Assembly: GCA_023053575.1 (NCBI GenBank)
Contig: JAKZAP010000003.1
Span: 2,890,561 to 2,954,560, forward strand
Origin: Branchinecta lynchi
Lineage: Eukaryota; Arthropoda; Branchiopoda; Anostraca; Branchinectidae
Length of the DNA: 64,000 nt
Direction of reading: 5' to 3'
Shown: positions 31,945 to 42,637 of the stretch, one piece after another
Position numbering within the stretch: the stretch's first letter is position 1
Layout of the letters: every line of letters starts with the position of its first letter
Program-made: the position numbers and the translations under genes
The notes under the pieces: generated by a model
What the model saw: only the letters and a program-made list of their open reading frames with translations
The model's database searches: none
What the model was told of the DNA's origin: nothing

Positions 31945-33337
31945 ACAGCTGTATATGGCACTTGCCTTACGGCCAAGTGCCATATACCGATCACTTTTCC
32001 TTCGGTCTGTCTGTCGGTCGGTCGGTCAGTCGGGTGGACGCGAGTTATAAGCTACTTCCAGATGTACTAGGACGATGAATCTTGGAAACAGTCAATTCCC
32101 CGATCCGGCCAACCTGGGTGAGGGGGTGGAGGGAGGGGGAATCTGGAATATTAACGTCTGTATAACTTTTGACAGGGGAATCGGATCTCAATGAAACTTC
32201 ATGTTTGGAAAGACCTCGTGTCTCAGATGCCATATTTCAAGTCCGAACGGATCCTGTGACCTTGGGGGGAGTTGGAGGGGAGGGGAATCGGAAATCGTGT
32301 GACATTTTTAGAGTGGACGATTCCGGATGAAACTTGGTGGGAAGAAAAAGCCCTAGATACATAGTTCATGTTAGATACATAGATACATAGTTCATAGTTC
32401 ATGATACAGGGTTCCGAAATTCCGGTGACCCCGAGCTAAGATGCTTACACATGTGCTAGGTCGATGAAACTTGGCAGGCGTATCAGGGACTCGACCACTT
32501 TAACTTAAGAACAGTCGGTTCTCCGATTTAACCATTCTGGGGGGATTGGCGGAGGGAGAATCTGGAATCTTGAGGTATGTCTAACTTTTGAAAGGGTGAT
32601 CGACTGTCAATGGAACTTGATATTCGGAATGAACTCATGTCTCAGAATGTTCCATTTTAAGTGCGGACAGGATCAGATCAATGTGGGGGGGGGGGGGTTC
32701 AGGAGACCGAATATTTTGTTATACACTTAGAGTGTAGCGATTGGGATGACAAGTGGTGGGAAGAGTAAGCATAAGCATTAGATACAAAAGTGACAGAACC
32801 GGACCGGATTCAGACACTGGGGAGAGTTGGAATTGGAATCTAAGGTACTTCCAGATGTGGTAGGACGATGAAACTTGGCTTGGACATTCGAGACTTGACA
32901 AGGCTAGCTTAGAAATTGCCACTTCTCAGATCGGACCATCCCTTAAAGTACTTATCTTAACCGCAATGTACACAAAATACTTTTAAGCAAGATATACATT
33001 TTCATGATCCGTATGAGCCCATGATCGTTTTTGGCTCAAGGATTATATTTAGAAATGAATTTCTAGAACCCCGAAAGCGCGCATCTTATCCGAAAAATAA
33101 AAAAAATGACTTTTGACCAAACCATATATATTCATGATCGTGAAGGGCCCAGGACCATTTTTGCCTCAAGAGTTTTGATTTTAACCAAGCGAATTCTCGT
33201 GATTTCCAAGGGTCCATGATTATTCTTATCTCAAGGATATTTCTCACAAATGATCACAATAAACCCACGAATTCGGACTTTCATCCTCCTACGTATGAAC
33301 CTTGCAAATGCCATATGAGCTTCTAGCTCTTGTTAAT
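31945..33337 (-). mobile_element. Family A, inverted copy with a diverged 5' part
   Basis: Terminal hairpin at 31952-31990 (TATATGGCACTTGCC...GGCCAAGTGCCATATA on the plus strand), TCTGTCTGTCGGTCGGTCGG, G-rich monomers to about 32940, then ~70-80-bp AT-rich units (TGGCTCAAGGATTATATTT, TGCCTCAAGAGTTTTGAT, ATCTCAAGGATATTTCTCAC) and the end CATATGAGCTTCTAGCTCTT + GTT at 33337. Confidence 0.8.
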
Positions 33338-34825
33338 TAAACAGGTATGAAAACCCGATGAAATGCGCTGCTCCATTTCTCCACTATTACAGAATAACAA
33401 TTTTGTTTGTGCGAAAGATCTTTCAAACTTATGGCATATCATGTATTTCGATTATTTAGAATACAAAATAACACCCGATTGCCTGCTCTCAGAAAACAAA
33501 ACTTGCTATGCTGCTTTTTCTGTGACTGTTCGGAACATATTTTATAGCCAGGCATATTTTCAGGGTTCCGCCTACCCCCCCGGACAAAACCCCCTCGTGA
33601 CCCCCCCCCCCCCCCCCAGCGAAACCCCCGGTATCCGCCCCTCGACCAAAACCTCCCACGCAGTCAGTGGTCCCTTATTGGAGATGTCTAGACGTGCTGA
33701 TAAAATCTGGCAATTGAAACAACTTGAAAAGTATACACAGAGGTGAGAGGGCCGGCGGGCCGCCTTCAAGCTTTTTTATTGGACTCGCGTGTCTGTGGGG
33801 AAAGTCCTGAAGTGCTTTCAGTCAAAACTGCAGTTTTTAGTAACACATTCTCATTTCTTACATATTTGCCTTCGAGGAGGGGGTGGTGGCCGGGGTGCGT
33901 TTGGGTATCGGGCGGGTTTCCGCCGAGTGAGCTTGTTCGGGGGGGGGGGGGACTGCGCCTAGACCCATTTTCTGCCGTTTGCAATTTTAAAAAGGAAAAA
34001 AACACGTCCTCTTTGAAATTACGCGGTCTACTTTTTGGCGTGCCGTCGTCAACGTTTTCAAGCCCATTTAAAAAATAAAAAAAAACTCTGGACATGGCTG
34101 AAAACAGCAAGTAATCTCAGCTACAAGATGCAGAAGTATACTGGCTTTCAGTTAAACTTGAAAGAAGTAGAAAGATCAGAATCTGTGATGGTGATATTAG
34201 GGCTCATTTCTGGAAGTTGAGTGTGAGACAAGAAATGGAGCGAAGCAGCTGTCAAATCCGTCAAGGATTGTACACTTTGGAAAGTACATTCCTGGGCACG
34301 GACAACATTCAAAGAGAAAGAGAAATATAGTTTTTGCTTGTATGGAAAAACATCGTTGACGTCTTTGAAGTTTCACAGTGAGGGTACGAGATGACAGGTC
34401 GTGGGTGATGACATTGGGATTCTTCTAAAGTTCGTTATGAGGATCGATTGAAACAAGGACAGAAAAGAAAAGGGTGCTTGCGGGAAGAGTCCCGTGAAGA
34501 GAAAGCCTATTACAAAGAGGAAAGCTGAACCGCGAGGAAGGCCTCGAGTAGGGGCGTCAGGCTCTTGTTCATAAAATAAGATTTCCTTCTTTTAGGGTCC
34601 TCAGATTGTTTTGATTTTAAAGAAAAGCACATGCACAAATCGCTAAAGCAAAAACTACGCCACGCCAAAAAAAAGTTTGCCATGGAAAAAGGATATTTTG
34701 GTTTATCGGAAGTGCAACCGAAATATCCGAAACTGTATTATCCCTCGCACATCATCTTGGAGGGGTAACTAGCTCATCAAGAAAAAAAAAAACTCGAAAA
34801 TCTCGTTTTTCTATTTTATTTGACT
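33338..34825. other. Unassigned stretch with poly-C/G tracts
   Basis: GGGTTCCGCCTACCCCCCCGG (trimmed: GGTTCCGCCTACCCC) with a long C run at about 33600-33618 and CGGTATCCGCCCCTCG looks like a decayed D/E-type element. A G run lies at about 33938-33950. The 111-114-codon frames at 33743-34110 on both strands are not recognisable. The rest (34110-34800) is unassigned. Confidence 0.4.
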
Positions 34826-34957
34826 CCCCCCCCCCCCGAAACATACAAAAAGAACAATTTTTATAGGCTTTTCCCTCTGATCTGTGAGTTTTTGTACTTT
34901 TTTGTCCGAAACGCCCCCCCCCCCCCCCCCGAAATAAATTCCTGGATACGGGCCTGG
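34826..34957 (-). mobile_element. Element E, inverted copy
   Basis: C run, GAAACATACAAAAAGAACAA, TTATAGGCTTTTCCCTCTGA, TTTTTTGTCCGAAACG, a second C run, GAAATAAATTCCTGGATACG and GGCCTG. The complement of 29523-29690. Confidence 0.75.
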
Positions 34958-35050
34958 ATAAGATTATCTCTAATTCGGATTAATCTTACTCCGGTAGAGA
35001 TAAGATAAATCTCAGTAGCAAATACTGCAGGAGAAACTTTACAGTGTATT
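34958..35050 (+). mobile_element. Fragment of the GGGATTAATCT MITE
   Basis: ATCTCTAATTCGGATTAATC, GGTAGAGATAAGAT and CAAATACTGCAG...TTTACAGTG match the pair of MITEs at 56183-56527. Confidence 0.65.
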
Positions 35051-35103
35051 CTGAGCCTGTGTATTGCTGGGAACATTTATGTGGCTCTTTCTTGAAGGTA
35101 TAG

Positions 35104-35620
35104 AAAGAAGAAAGAAAGAAAAGTTTATTTGAGCCCTACGGCCATACACAACATGATGTATTGATACAACACTGCACAGAACACGTACTCAATATAAAAC
35201 AATACTTATTTTCTTTCACTCGGGCTCCACTGAGCCTCTCCCGCCTTTTCCACAAATCGTGCCATTTTGCATATGGTTCCAGGCTTCGAAGACCTCAGGA
35301 TATCAGAAAGTAGCACCAACCGATGGTCCCACCAAATTTCATCCCTAAGACTTTCAAGCTCCTGGCACTCCATGAGGAGATGGGCTAATTTATTATCCTC
35401 ATTTCCGCAATACCCACACTTACCATTTGTACCCTTCTTTTTTTTTAAATCTTTGTTCCCTATGTACTGGAAGGCAATTTCCCCTCAACTGGATCCATGA
35501 TTTTAAATATTTAAAAGGTAAATTTACTTAAAATAATATTCTTCCCCAAAGATGTCTTTTACTTTACTATATTCTTTCAGTGTTTCCGACGAACGTACTA
35601 AACAGCCCCACTCTTGTATC
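35104..35620 (-). pseudogene. LINE C-terminal Cys/His knuckle fragment
   Basis: The minus-strand frame from about 35470 to the stop at 35206 reads GKCGYCGNEDNKLAHLLMEC, then LESLRDEIWWDHRLVLL and a Lys-rich end. CxxCG...E...HLL..C is the C-terminal zinc-knuckle of I/Nimb/R1-group LINEs after the RNase H region. A run of five or six Lys codons sits just before it. The 3' trailer runs to a (GAAA)n tract at 35104. A different LINE clade from the others in the window. Confidence 0.7.
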
Positions 35621-36142
35621 TCTTGATCTTTCAATCTCTGCATAATTTCTGGAAGGCATTGTGTGTTTCCGGGTCCATTTCCTTCCATCCACAAATAAGC
35701 GTTTATAAAAAAAAAAGTTTCTTTGGAAATGAGAACTAAAAAAGCTTCGAAGTTTTGAACACAAAATCAGAGTGTCGCTGCCTATTAGGCGTGCTATGAT
35801 GTATCGTGCAAAAACAAGCAAGATTCGGCTTTGTACTAAAAGTTTGAGGACTTCAAGATCTCATTTGGCGAAACTTTTCTACAAAACTGTGACTATACAA
35901 TCAGGGAAGAGCAAGAAAAATATTTTCGATCCCTTACAGGATCAGAATAATAATCAAAACTTCAATAATTCAGTCTCGAAATCCTGTGCCTTCTACCATG
36001 TTAAATTATTTGACTTCGCCTCTTTCCGTTTTCTTCGGGTAGGCTGCACTATCTCTATGGCACTGTTTTTTCTTTCGCAGTTCTTGCAATGCGCGTTTTT
36101 TTCCTACTGTATTGCATAGCGCGGGTTCGCTTCTCGGTTTTT
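35621..36142. other. Unassigned stretch
   Basis: A 115-codon open frame (35772-36119) has no domain I recognise and no clear splice sites. Probably chance. Confidence 0.35.
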
Positions 36143-37077
36143 ATGGCACTTGCCCTTTGGCCAAGTGCCATATAGCGATCGCAATTTATGTCTATCTGTC
36201 GGTCCGAGTTTTGCTAGTTCGGACACTTCCACATAAGCTAGGACGATGAAACTTGGTAGGAGTATCAGGGACCCCAAATGATAAAGTTGGAAATAGTCAC
36301 TTCCCCGATCCGAGCATCGTGGGGGTAGGGGAGGGAGGGGGAATCCGGAATCTCGAGGTATTTAGAACTCTTGAACGGGTGATCGGATCTTAGTGAAACT
36401 TGGTATTTGAAGACCTCGTGTCTGAGACATTCTACATAAAATCCGGACCGGATCCGATGACTTCGGGCGGAGATGGAGAGGGGAACCGGAAATCTTGGGA
36501 AACGCTTAGAGTGGAGGGATCAGGATGAAACTTGGTGGGAAGAGCAAGCACAAGTCCTAGATACATCATTGACATAACCGGACCGGATTCGGGCAGTATG
36601 GGGGGAGTTGGGGGGGAGGGGGGGGTCTGGATTTCTGATTAAACGTGAGTTGGTCTCACGGACTTCCTGATGCACTAGGACGATGCAACTGGGCTGGCAT
36701 ATCAGCGACTTGAATAACCGACTTGACGATAGTCATTTAAATGATCCGATCATCGTAGTGGGGGGGGGGGGGGTTGGCCGAAGGGAGAATCCGGAATCTT
36801 GAGGTATTTATTACTCTTGAACGGGTGATCGGACCTTAATAAAACTTGGTATTTGGAAATACTTCGTGTCTCAGACGATCCAAATAAAATTCGGAACGCA
36901 TCCGGTGACTTTAGGGGGGAGATGGAGAGGGGAACCGGAAATCTTGGGAAACGCTTAGAGCGGACGGATCAGGATGAAACTTGGTGGGAAGAGCAAGCGC
37001 AAGTCCTAGATCATCATTGACATAACCGGACTGGATTAAGCACTATGGGGCAGCTGGGTGGGGGGGGGGGGGGGTCC
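36143..37077 (-). mobile_element. Family A, inverted copy fused to family C
   Basis: Terminal hairpin at about 36143-36175 (TATGGCACTTGCCC...GGCCAAGTGCCATA), GTCTATCTGTCGGTCCGAG, then two higher-order units in which AACCGGAAATCTTGGGAAAC and AGTCCTAGAT recur (36480 and 36940). The copy stops at the G run ending 37076 and joins GTCCGGACAAGTAGTTCACC, which is internal family C. Confidence 0.8.
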
Positions 37078-37650
37078 GGACAAGTAGTTCACCCGGAATC
37101 CGGCCGAAACCGTATATTTGGAGGAAGTAAGGCAGGAAGTTTCGATCAGTTTCATTAAAGTAGATAGGACGTATAGTGATAAACACACATGCTGAATGCG
37201 TACCTGAAGTTGGTTTTCTCAGGTGACTAACCATTGGCACGAATCTGTTCATGAATTTAATAGTAAAATTGTCCAAGGAGTCTGGCGAAGACGGGATATC
37301 TGTAAGACGCAACTGTCTGAATCAAATATTGAATTTTTGGGATCCCATCGAAACCTTTGGTTTTGTTTCAATGTGCAGGCTGAGATGCACATTGTAAGGA
37401 TACTTAGCTGCTCGTCCCATCACAGGACTGTAAAAAGAGAAAAAAAAGCGACGGTGCATCTTTACTCTTTTTAGTGTACTTTTGCAGTTTTAGTACACTT
37501 CCCGTTCTTAGTAGTCTGCGTCCTGCACCACGCATTTCGTTTTCCCGGTTTTGTTGGTCTCAATAAGCTCGGAACTAAAAACGTCTGCACTGCGTAACTC
37601 CGACGAAACAGCAATTTTCCTCGGCTAGGTTGGGATTGGAATGTATACCA

Positions 37651-38225
37651 CACTGTCAGGAGTTTCATAACAGATTGCGCATAACACTTTCAAGAATAAC
37701 ACCTTTTCAATTAGAAATAAAGTGTTACGACCAATTAAGTTTATACTATTTCATGCTTAGATCTCCAACAACACCTTCAATAGGTAAAAATACTACACTG
37801 TCAGAAGTTACATAACGACAACATAAGTAAATATTCTTTGAGCCCAAGCTGACCTTGAAACATTTATTCAAACAATGTTTACAACGGATACGTCAGCTAT
37901 GATTCTTCATCAGCGATCTGACGAGGACCCTTGCCAAGAAGGGCCGACATATCGCTGATGAAGAATCATAGCTGACGTATCCGTTGTAAACATTGTTTGA
38001 ATAAAAAGACAACATAAGGATGCGCGGTTTCAGCAGATAACACTTTGGGATGTTATCTGTTATGTTTATCTCTTTCCCGTTAGTATTTTAGCAATTGAAG
38101 GTGTTTTTGGAGATCTAGGCACGAAAGAGTGTAAACTTAATTGGTCATAGCACTTTATTTCTAAGTGAAAAAGGTGTTATTCTTGAAAGTGTTATACGCT
38201 ATCTGTTATTAAACTTCTGACAGTG
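37651..38225. mobile_element. Foldback MITE, copy 2, with a nested insert
   Basis: 575 bp. Removing the 180-bp Penelope-like insert and one 11-bp duplication leaves 384 bp, the exact length of copy 1. The right arm of the inverted duplication (about 39798-39822) is the empty site. Confidence 0.85.
37828..38007. mobile_element. Penelope-like insert forming a perfect palindrome
   Basis: Flanked by GACAACATAAG at 37817-37827 and 38008-38018. Holds a perfect 55-bp inverted repeat (37863-37917 and 37951-38005) around a 33-base spacer. Each arm is the post-ribozyme end of the Penelope-like repeat (GCTGACGTATCCGTTGTAAA...). The spacer keeps CTGACGA and stem II, but GAAA is GACA, so a working ribozyme is not expected. 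The MITE copy at 42112 shows the empty site (ACGACAACAGAAGG). Confidence 0.85.
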
Positions 38226-38568
38226 CAGTTGGGTTAGAATACTCCTTCCTCACAGTAAAGAAGACGTAGAAAAAGTTTAGCTCGAATCTCTACGACACCT
38301 TTCGGAAGAACTCTAGAAATATCAGTGAGGCTTTCTATGAGGTTTTAGTCTCTCCGGTACGACAAAAAAGGTTAATTAGGTAGGATATTTATGAGCTGAA
38401 ACTATAGCAAACAAAGACCCGAATGTCTGACGAGAACTAACCTAATAGGATGTTCTGGAACGTCTTGCATTGGATTGCGCAATCAACTTGCTTCTGCTTT
38501 GTAAATGTATCAGTCTGTGGCAGACTTCGGCTGTCCTACAAAACCTATAGTATCTACACAAAATAATG

Positions 38569-39451
38569 TTGGTAAATATTTTCAAGCACAAGCACATGGA
38601 GGTACCACAAATCCGAAAGAATAAGTTCATTCTACGAAATCGATTAGCCTTGGATAACGGACAAGTAAAGTAATACATTTTTATCGGGTTTTCAGGAATA
38701 TTTAAGTGAATAAGTTAGTTATGTGTTAATATCTCAGCCATGTTCGGTTAAAGTTTAAGATAAAAAAAAAAAAAAAAAAAAAAAAAGATTATCAGTTAAA
38801 ACTAAAAAGGCTTCGACCCTCAAGTGACCCGACACATTCGTTCGTCGCGTTTTAAGCGTTATCCATTTGCGGCATGATTTCGTCGAAAATAGAAAAATGC
38901 ATTCTAGCCTTCTCACTAAGAAGCCAAAGTTCGTGACGTCATGCATAGTAACTAGGCAAGTATATAGAGTGGAAAACGCCCAATGTTAAATTTTAGACCG
39001 TAAGCACAAACACAGCCTTGTCGCTAGCGTTATTTAAGGTAACAAGGGAGTCGAATATGTTCCAGAAAATGTTTACAAGTCGGCTGTCCTCTGACAAAAC
39101 CTAGTATCTGAACCTGAGTAGCTTCCTAGAAAAACGCAAAAATGTTGTTTTTTAAAGTTGCTTCTTTTTTCGTACACATTCAAAAAACTAATGTAGTTTT
39201 GTCAACAATAAAGTGATGATATTGATGATTTTGTTGCTTGTGGAGCGTAGGTTTGTCAGATACTAGGTTTTGGAGAAAAAGCAAATTTATACTACTTACA
39301 TGCTAAGGTAAAGCCGGAAAATAAAGTTGATACCTTCTGTAGATACTAAGTGAGATCTTAGAAACTAAACCTCGTAGAAAAATTCTGATTTCACCATTGA
39401 ACTCCTAGTGGTCTGATTAGGTGGGGTCCACTCCTAACTAAAATTTGATTT
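38569..39451. other. Spacer of the inverted duplication
   Basis: Holds a 26-base A run (38761-38786), a minus-strand MITE B fragment (38820-38985, with GTTCGTGACGTCATGCATAG) and a repeated GTCCTCTGACAAAACCTAGT-type motif. No gene is seen. Confidence 0.5.
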
Positions 39452-40330
39452 TTTGTGTAGATAGGTTTTGTCGGAGGACAGCCGAAGTCTGCCACAGACA
39501 CATTTACATTTACATTTACATTTACAGTTACAAAGCAGAAGCAAGTTCATTGCACAATTCAATGCCAGACGTTCCAGAACATCCTATTCGGTTAATTCTT
39601 GTCAGACATTTGGTCTCTGTTTGGTATTGTTTCAGCTCATAAACATCCTACCTAATTAACCTTTTTTGTCGTTCCCGAGAGACTAAAACCTCATAGAAAG
39701 CCTCGCTGATATTCCTAGAGTTCTTCCGAAAGGTGTCGTAGGGATTCGAGCTAAACTTTTTCTACGTCTTCTTTACTGTGAGAAAGGACTATTCTAACCC
39801 AACTGGTATAAATTGCAATCCCAACCTAGCCGAGGAAAATTGCTGTTTCGTCGGAGTTACGCAGTGCAGACATTTTTAGTTCCGAGCTTATTGAGACCAA
39901 CAAAACCGGGAAAGGAAAGGCGTGGTGCAGGACACAAGGCTACGAAGAACGGGAAGGGTACTAAAAACTGTAAAAGTACACTAGAGTAAAGATGCAAAGT
40001 TGCTTTTTCCTCTTTTTAGGGTACTGCCATGGGGCGAGCAGCTAAGTATCCTTACAATGTGCATCTCAACCTGCACATTGAAACAAAACAAAAGGTTTCG
40101 ACGGGATCCAACAAGTTCAATATTTGATCCAGACAGTTGCGTCTTACAGATATCCCGTCTTCGCCAGACTGCTTGAACAGTTTTACCATTAAAATTTATA
40201 AACAGATTAATAGTCACCTGAGAAAACCAACTTCAGGTATGGATAGCATGTGTGTTTACCACTATACGTTATATCTAGTTTGAAGAAACTGATCGAAACT
40301 TCCTGTCTTATACTTCCTCCAAAAATACGG
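39452..40330 (-). repeat. Large inverted duplication, right arm
   Basis: Reverse match of 37078-37650 and 38226-38568. Contains (CATTTA)n at 39500-39528, which is expanded relative to the other arm, and a family C end (40082 onward). Confidence 0.85.
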
Positions 40331-40880
40331 TTTCGGCCGGATTCCCGGTGAACTACTTGGCCGGCAAAAACTATAGCTCAAAACGAATTCGGCATATCTC
40401 CTTACCCCTATATCGAACCTGTAATCAACTTCACATAAACTTTAACTTTCTTTGGCCGGATTCCAGGCGAACTATTTGTCAGACTAGAAAATAATTTTCA
40501 TATAGTCTACGGATTCAGCATGCCTCCTTACCGTAGCCTACTACATCGAACCAAGAATAATCGAACCTCGATCAGTTTAATCAGATAAGACTTTTCAAAT
40601 TTTCCGGTTTCGGCCAGATTCCGGGCGAACTATCTGTCAGGGTAGAAAATGATTATCATACACGGATTCAGCATGTCTTCTTACCCCTATATCAACTATA
40701 CCATTGACTTTTTAAAACAAATATGTTGTCCTTTAATTAGACCCCCACCCCACCTACAAGGCTCATCTACACGGCTCATCTACGAACATGATCCGTACTT
40801 TGACCCGATGGACCCTCATTTGAAGAAAATCTCCACACCTTATCGTGCTGACAGACGGACAACCTGTTGGAGATTACGGT
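40082..40880 (-). mobile_element. Family C, inverted copy
   Basis: From the terminal AAAGGTTTCGACGGGATCC (reverse of the family C right end) through four monomers (GGATTCCGGGCGAACTA repeats near 40440 and 40620) to TTATCGTGCTGACAGACGGA + CAACCTGTTGG, the decayed left cassette. Confidence 0.75.
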
Positions 40881-40994
40881 CCAGCTATAGTCCTGACGGC
40901 TATTACTAAAACCTATCATGAGGAACAAGCAAAAACAGAAAACTAAAACTCTGTACCCTTCCTGTATTTCTAAGTAGAAATTACCCCCCTTTTT

Positions 40995-42075
40995 GGGATC
41001 CCAAAAAGTAAGTGGAGGGATACCTATGACATCGCAAAAGTTGTTCGTCCGTCCGTCCGTCCGTCCGTCTGTCTGTAAGCACGATAACTCTCGAAGGGAA
41101 TGAGATATTTTGATGAAACTTGGTATGAGGATTGTTTGGGTCAAGGGTAAGGTCGAGTTCGTAGATGGGCTCTGTAGCCCTATATTTGGGAGTGGGGGAG
41201 GGGGTTCAATTTAAGGACAAACAAAATATTTTTAAACAGCTAATGTGATAGTCGATTATGGGGTAAGAAGACATGCTGAGCACGATGGTGAAAACCATTT
41301 TCTCGCTGGACGAGTAGTTCGTCCGGAATCCGGCAAAAACCGGAAAGTTGGTTAAAAGTAAAGGTTTCATTTGAAATTGATTACATGTTTGATTTAGGGG
41401 TAAGAAGACATGCTGAGCATGATGGTGAAAATCATTTTGTAGCCGGACAAGCAGTTCGTCTGGAATCCGGCCAAAACCGGAAAGTTGGTTAAAAGTAACA
41501 GTTTCATTTGAAGTTGATTAAATGTTTGATTTATGGGTATGAAGACATGCTGAACCCGATGGTGAAAATCATTTTCCCGCCGGACAACTAGTTCGCCTGT
41601 AATCCGGCCAAAGTGGAAAATATGTTAAAAGTAAAAGCTTTATCTGAAGTTGATTAGATGATATATTTAGGGGTAAGAAGAGACGCTGAGCCTGTATATA
41701 ATGATAATTTTTAACCCGGACATGTAATTAGTCCGGAATCCGGTTGTACCCGCATTTTTTTTTAAGTCAAAATTCTATTTAAAGCTGATTAGATTTCTTT
41801 CTAGGGATAAGGAGATACGCCGGCTTCGTTTCTGAATTTTTCTTTTTTTGCTGGACTAGTAGTTCGCTCGGAATTCGGGCGAAACCGCAAATTTGGCAGT
41901 AGTAAAGCAGGAACGGTCAATATCGTCAAAATAGATATGGCTTATAGAGGTATAGATAGGTAGATAGAATATCTGAACTCGTTTTTCTCTGATGATTAGC
42001 CTGGCGAAGACAAGACCGAATTGTCTGGATCAAATCTTAGAATTTTGGGATCCCATCGACACCTTTGGTCTTGTT
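40995..42075 (+). mobile_element. Family C, longest copy (1081 bp)
   Basis: GGGATCCCAAAAAGTAAGTG, TGACATCGCAAAAG, (TCCG)n to 41075, CACGATAACTCTCGAAGGG, TTTTGATGAAACTTGG, then monomers of about 138, 138, 133, 134 and 138 bp starting near 41254, 41392, 41530, 41663 and 41797. Each has GGGGTAAGAAGACATGCTGA early and CGGACAAGTAGTTCGTCCGG + AATCCGG in the middle. Ends with CAAGACC...GGATC...GATCC...GGTCTTG. Confidence 0.9.
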
Positions 42076-42111
42076 ACTCTCACGACGCCCCTTTCTTTCA
42101 AGCTATGCCTA

Positions 42112-42494
42112 CACTTTCAGAAGTTTCATAACAGATTGCGCATAACACTTTCAAGAATAACACCTTTTCACTCAAAAATAAAGTGTTATGACCAATTAAG
42201 TTTATACTAGTTCGGGCCTAGATCTCCGACAACACCTTCAATAGGTAAAAATACTACACTGTCGGAAGTTACATAACGACAACAGAAGGATGCGCGGTTT
42301 CAATAGATAACACTTTGGGATGTTATCTGTTATGTTTCTTTCGTTCCCGTTTGTATTTTTACCAATTGAAGTTGTTGCTGGAGATCTAGGCCCGAAATAG
42401 TATAAACTTAATTGGTCATAACACTTTATTTCTAAGTGAAAAGTGTTATTCTTGAAAGTGTTATGCGCAATCTGTTATGAAACTTCTGAGAGTG
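42112..42494. mobile_element. Foldback MITE, copy 3 (383 bp)
   Basis: CACTTTCAGAAGTTTCATAA ... TTCTGAGAGTG flanked by TA at 42110-42111 and 42495-42496. Arms ~140 bp. The loop keeps an inner copy of the end (CACTGTCGGAAGTTACATAA). Confidence 0.85.
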
Positions 42495-42637
42495 TACCCT
42501 TGAAGTTGTTATCCTAAATGAATGAACGATACTTCGATCGAACCGCAGGGACCTCTAGTTTTCAAATTAGGATTCATATGTATAGGGTCGATAGGGTCGA
42601 AAGGTTAAAATACAGCTCCTACCCCCATAAGTTCGTA

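Larger units (their letters stand above)
37078..38568 (+). repeat. Large inverted duplication, left arm
   Basis: Pairs with 39452-40330 in reverse. The shared text starts in family C (to 37367), then passes through AGGATACTTAGCTGCTCG, TTTCCTCGGCTAGGTTGGGA, TTCGGAAGAACTCTAGAAAT and CAGACTTCGGCTGTCC. The left arm additionally holds the foldback MITE (37651-38225), absent from the right arm. Confidence 0.85.

Noticed and set aside
33743..34110. 111- and 114-codon open frames on opposite strands
   Set aside because: No recognisable domain, a poly-G run inside, and no splice context; likely a chance product of low-complexity DNA.
35772..36119. 115-codon open frame as a host gene
   Set aside because: Hydrophobic C-terminus but no family I recognise, no splice sites, and adjacent to LINE and family A ends.
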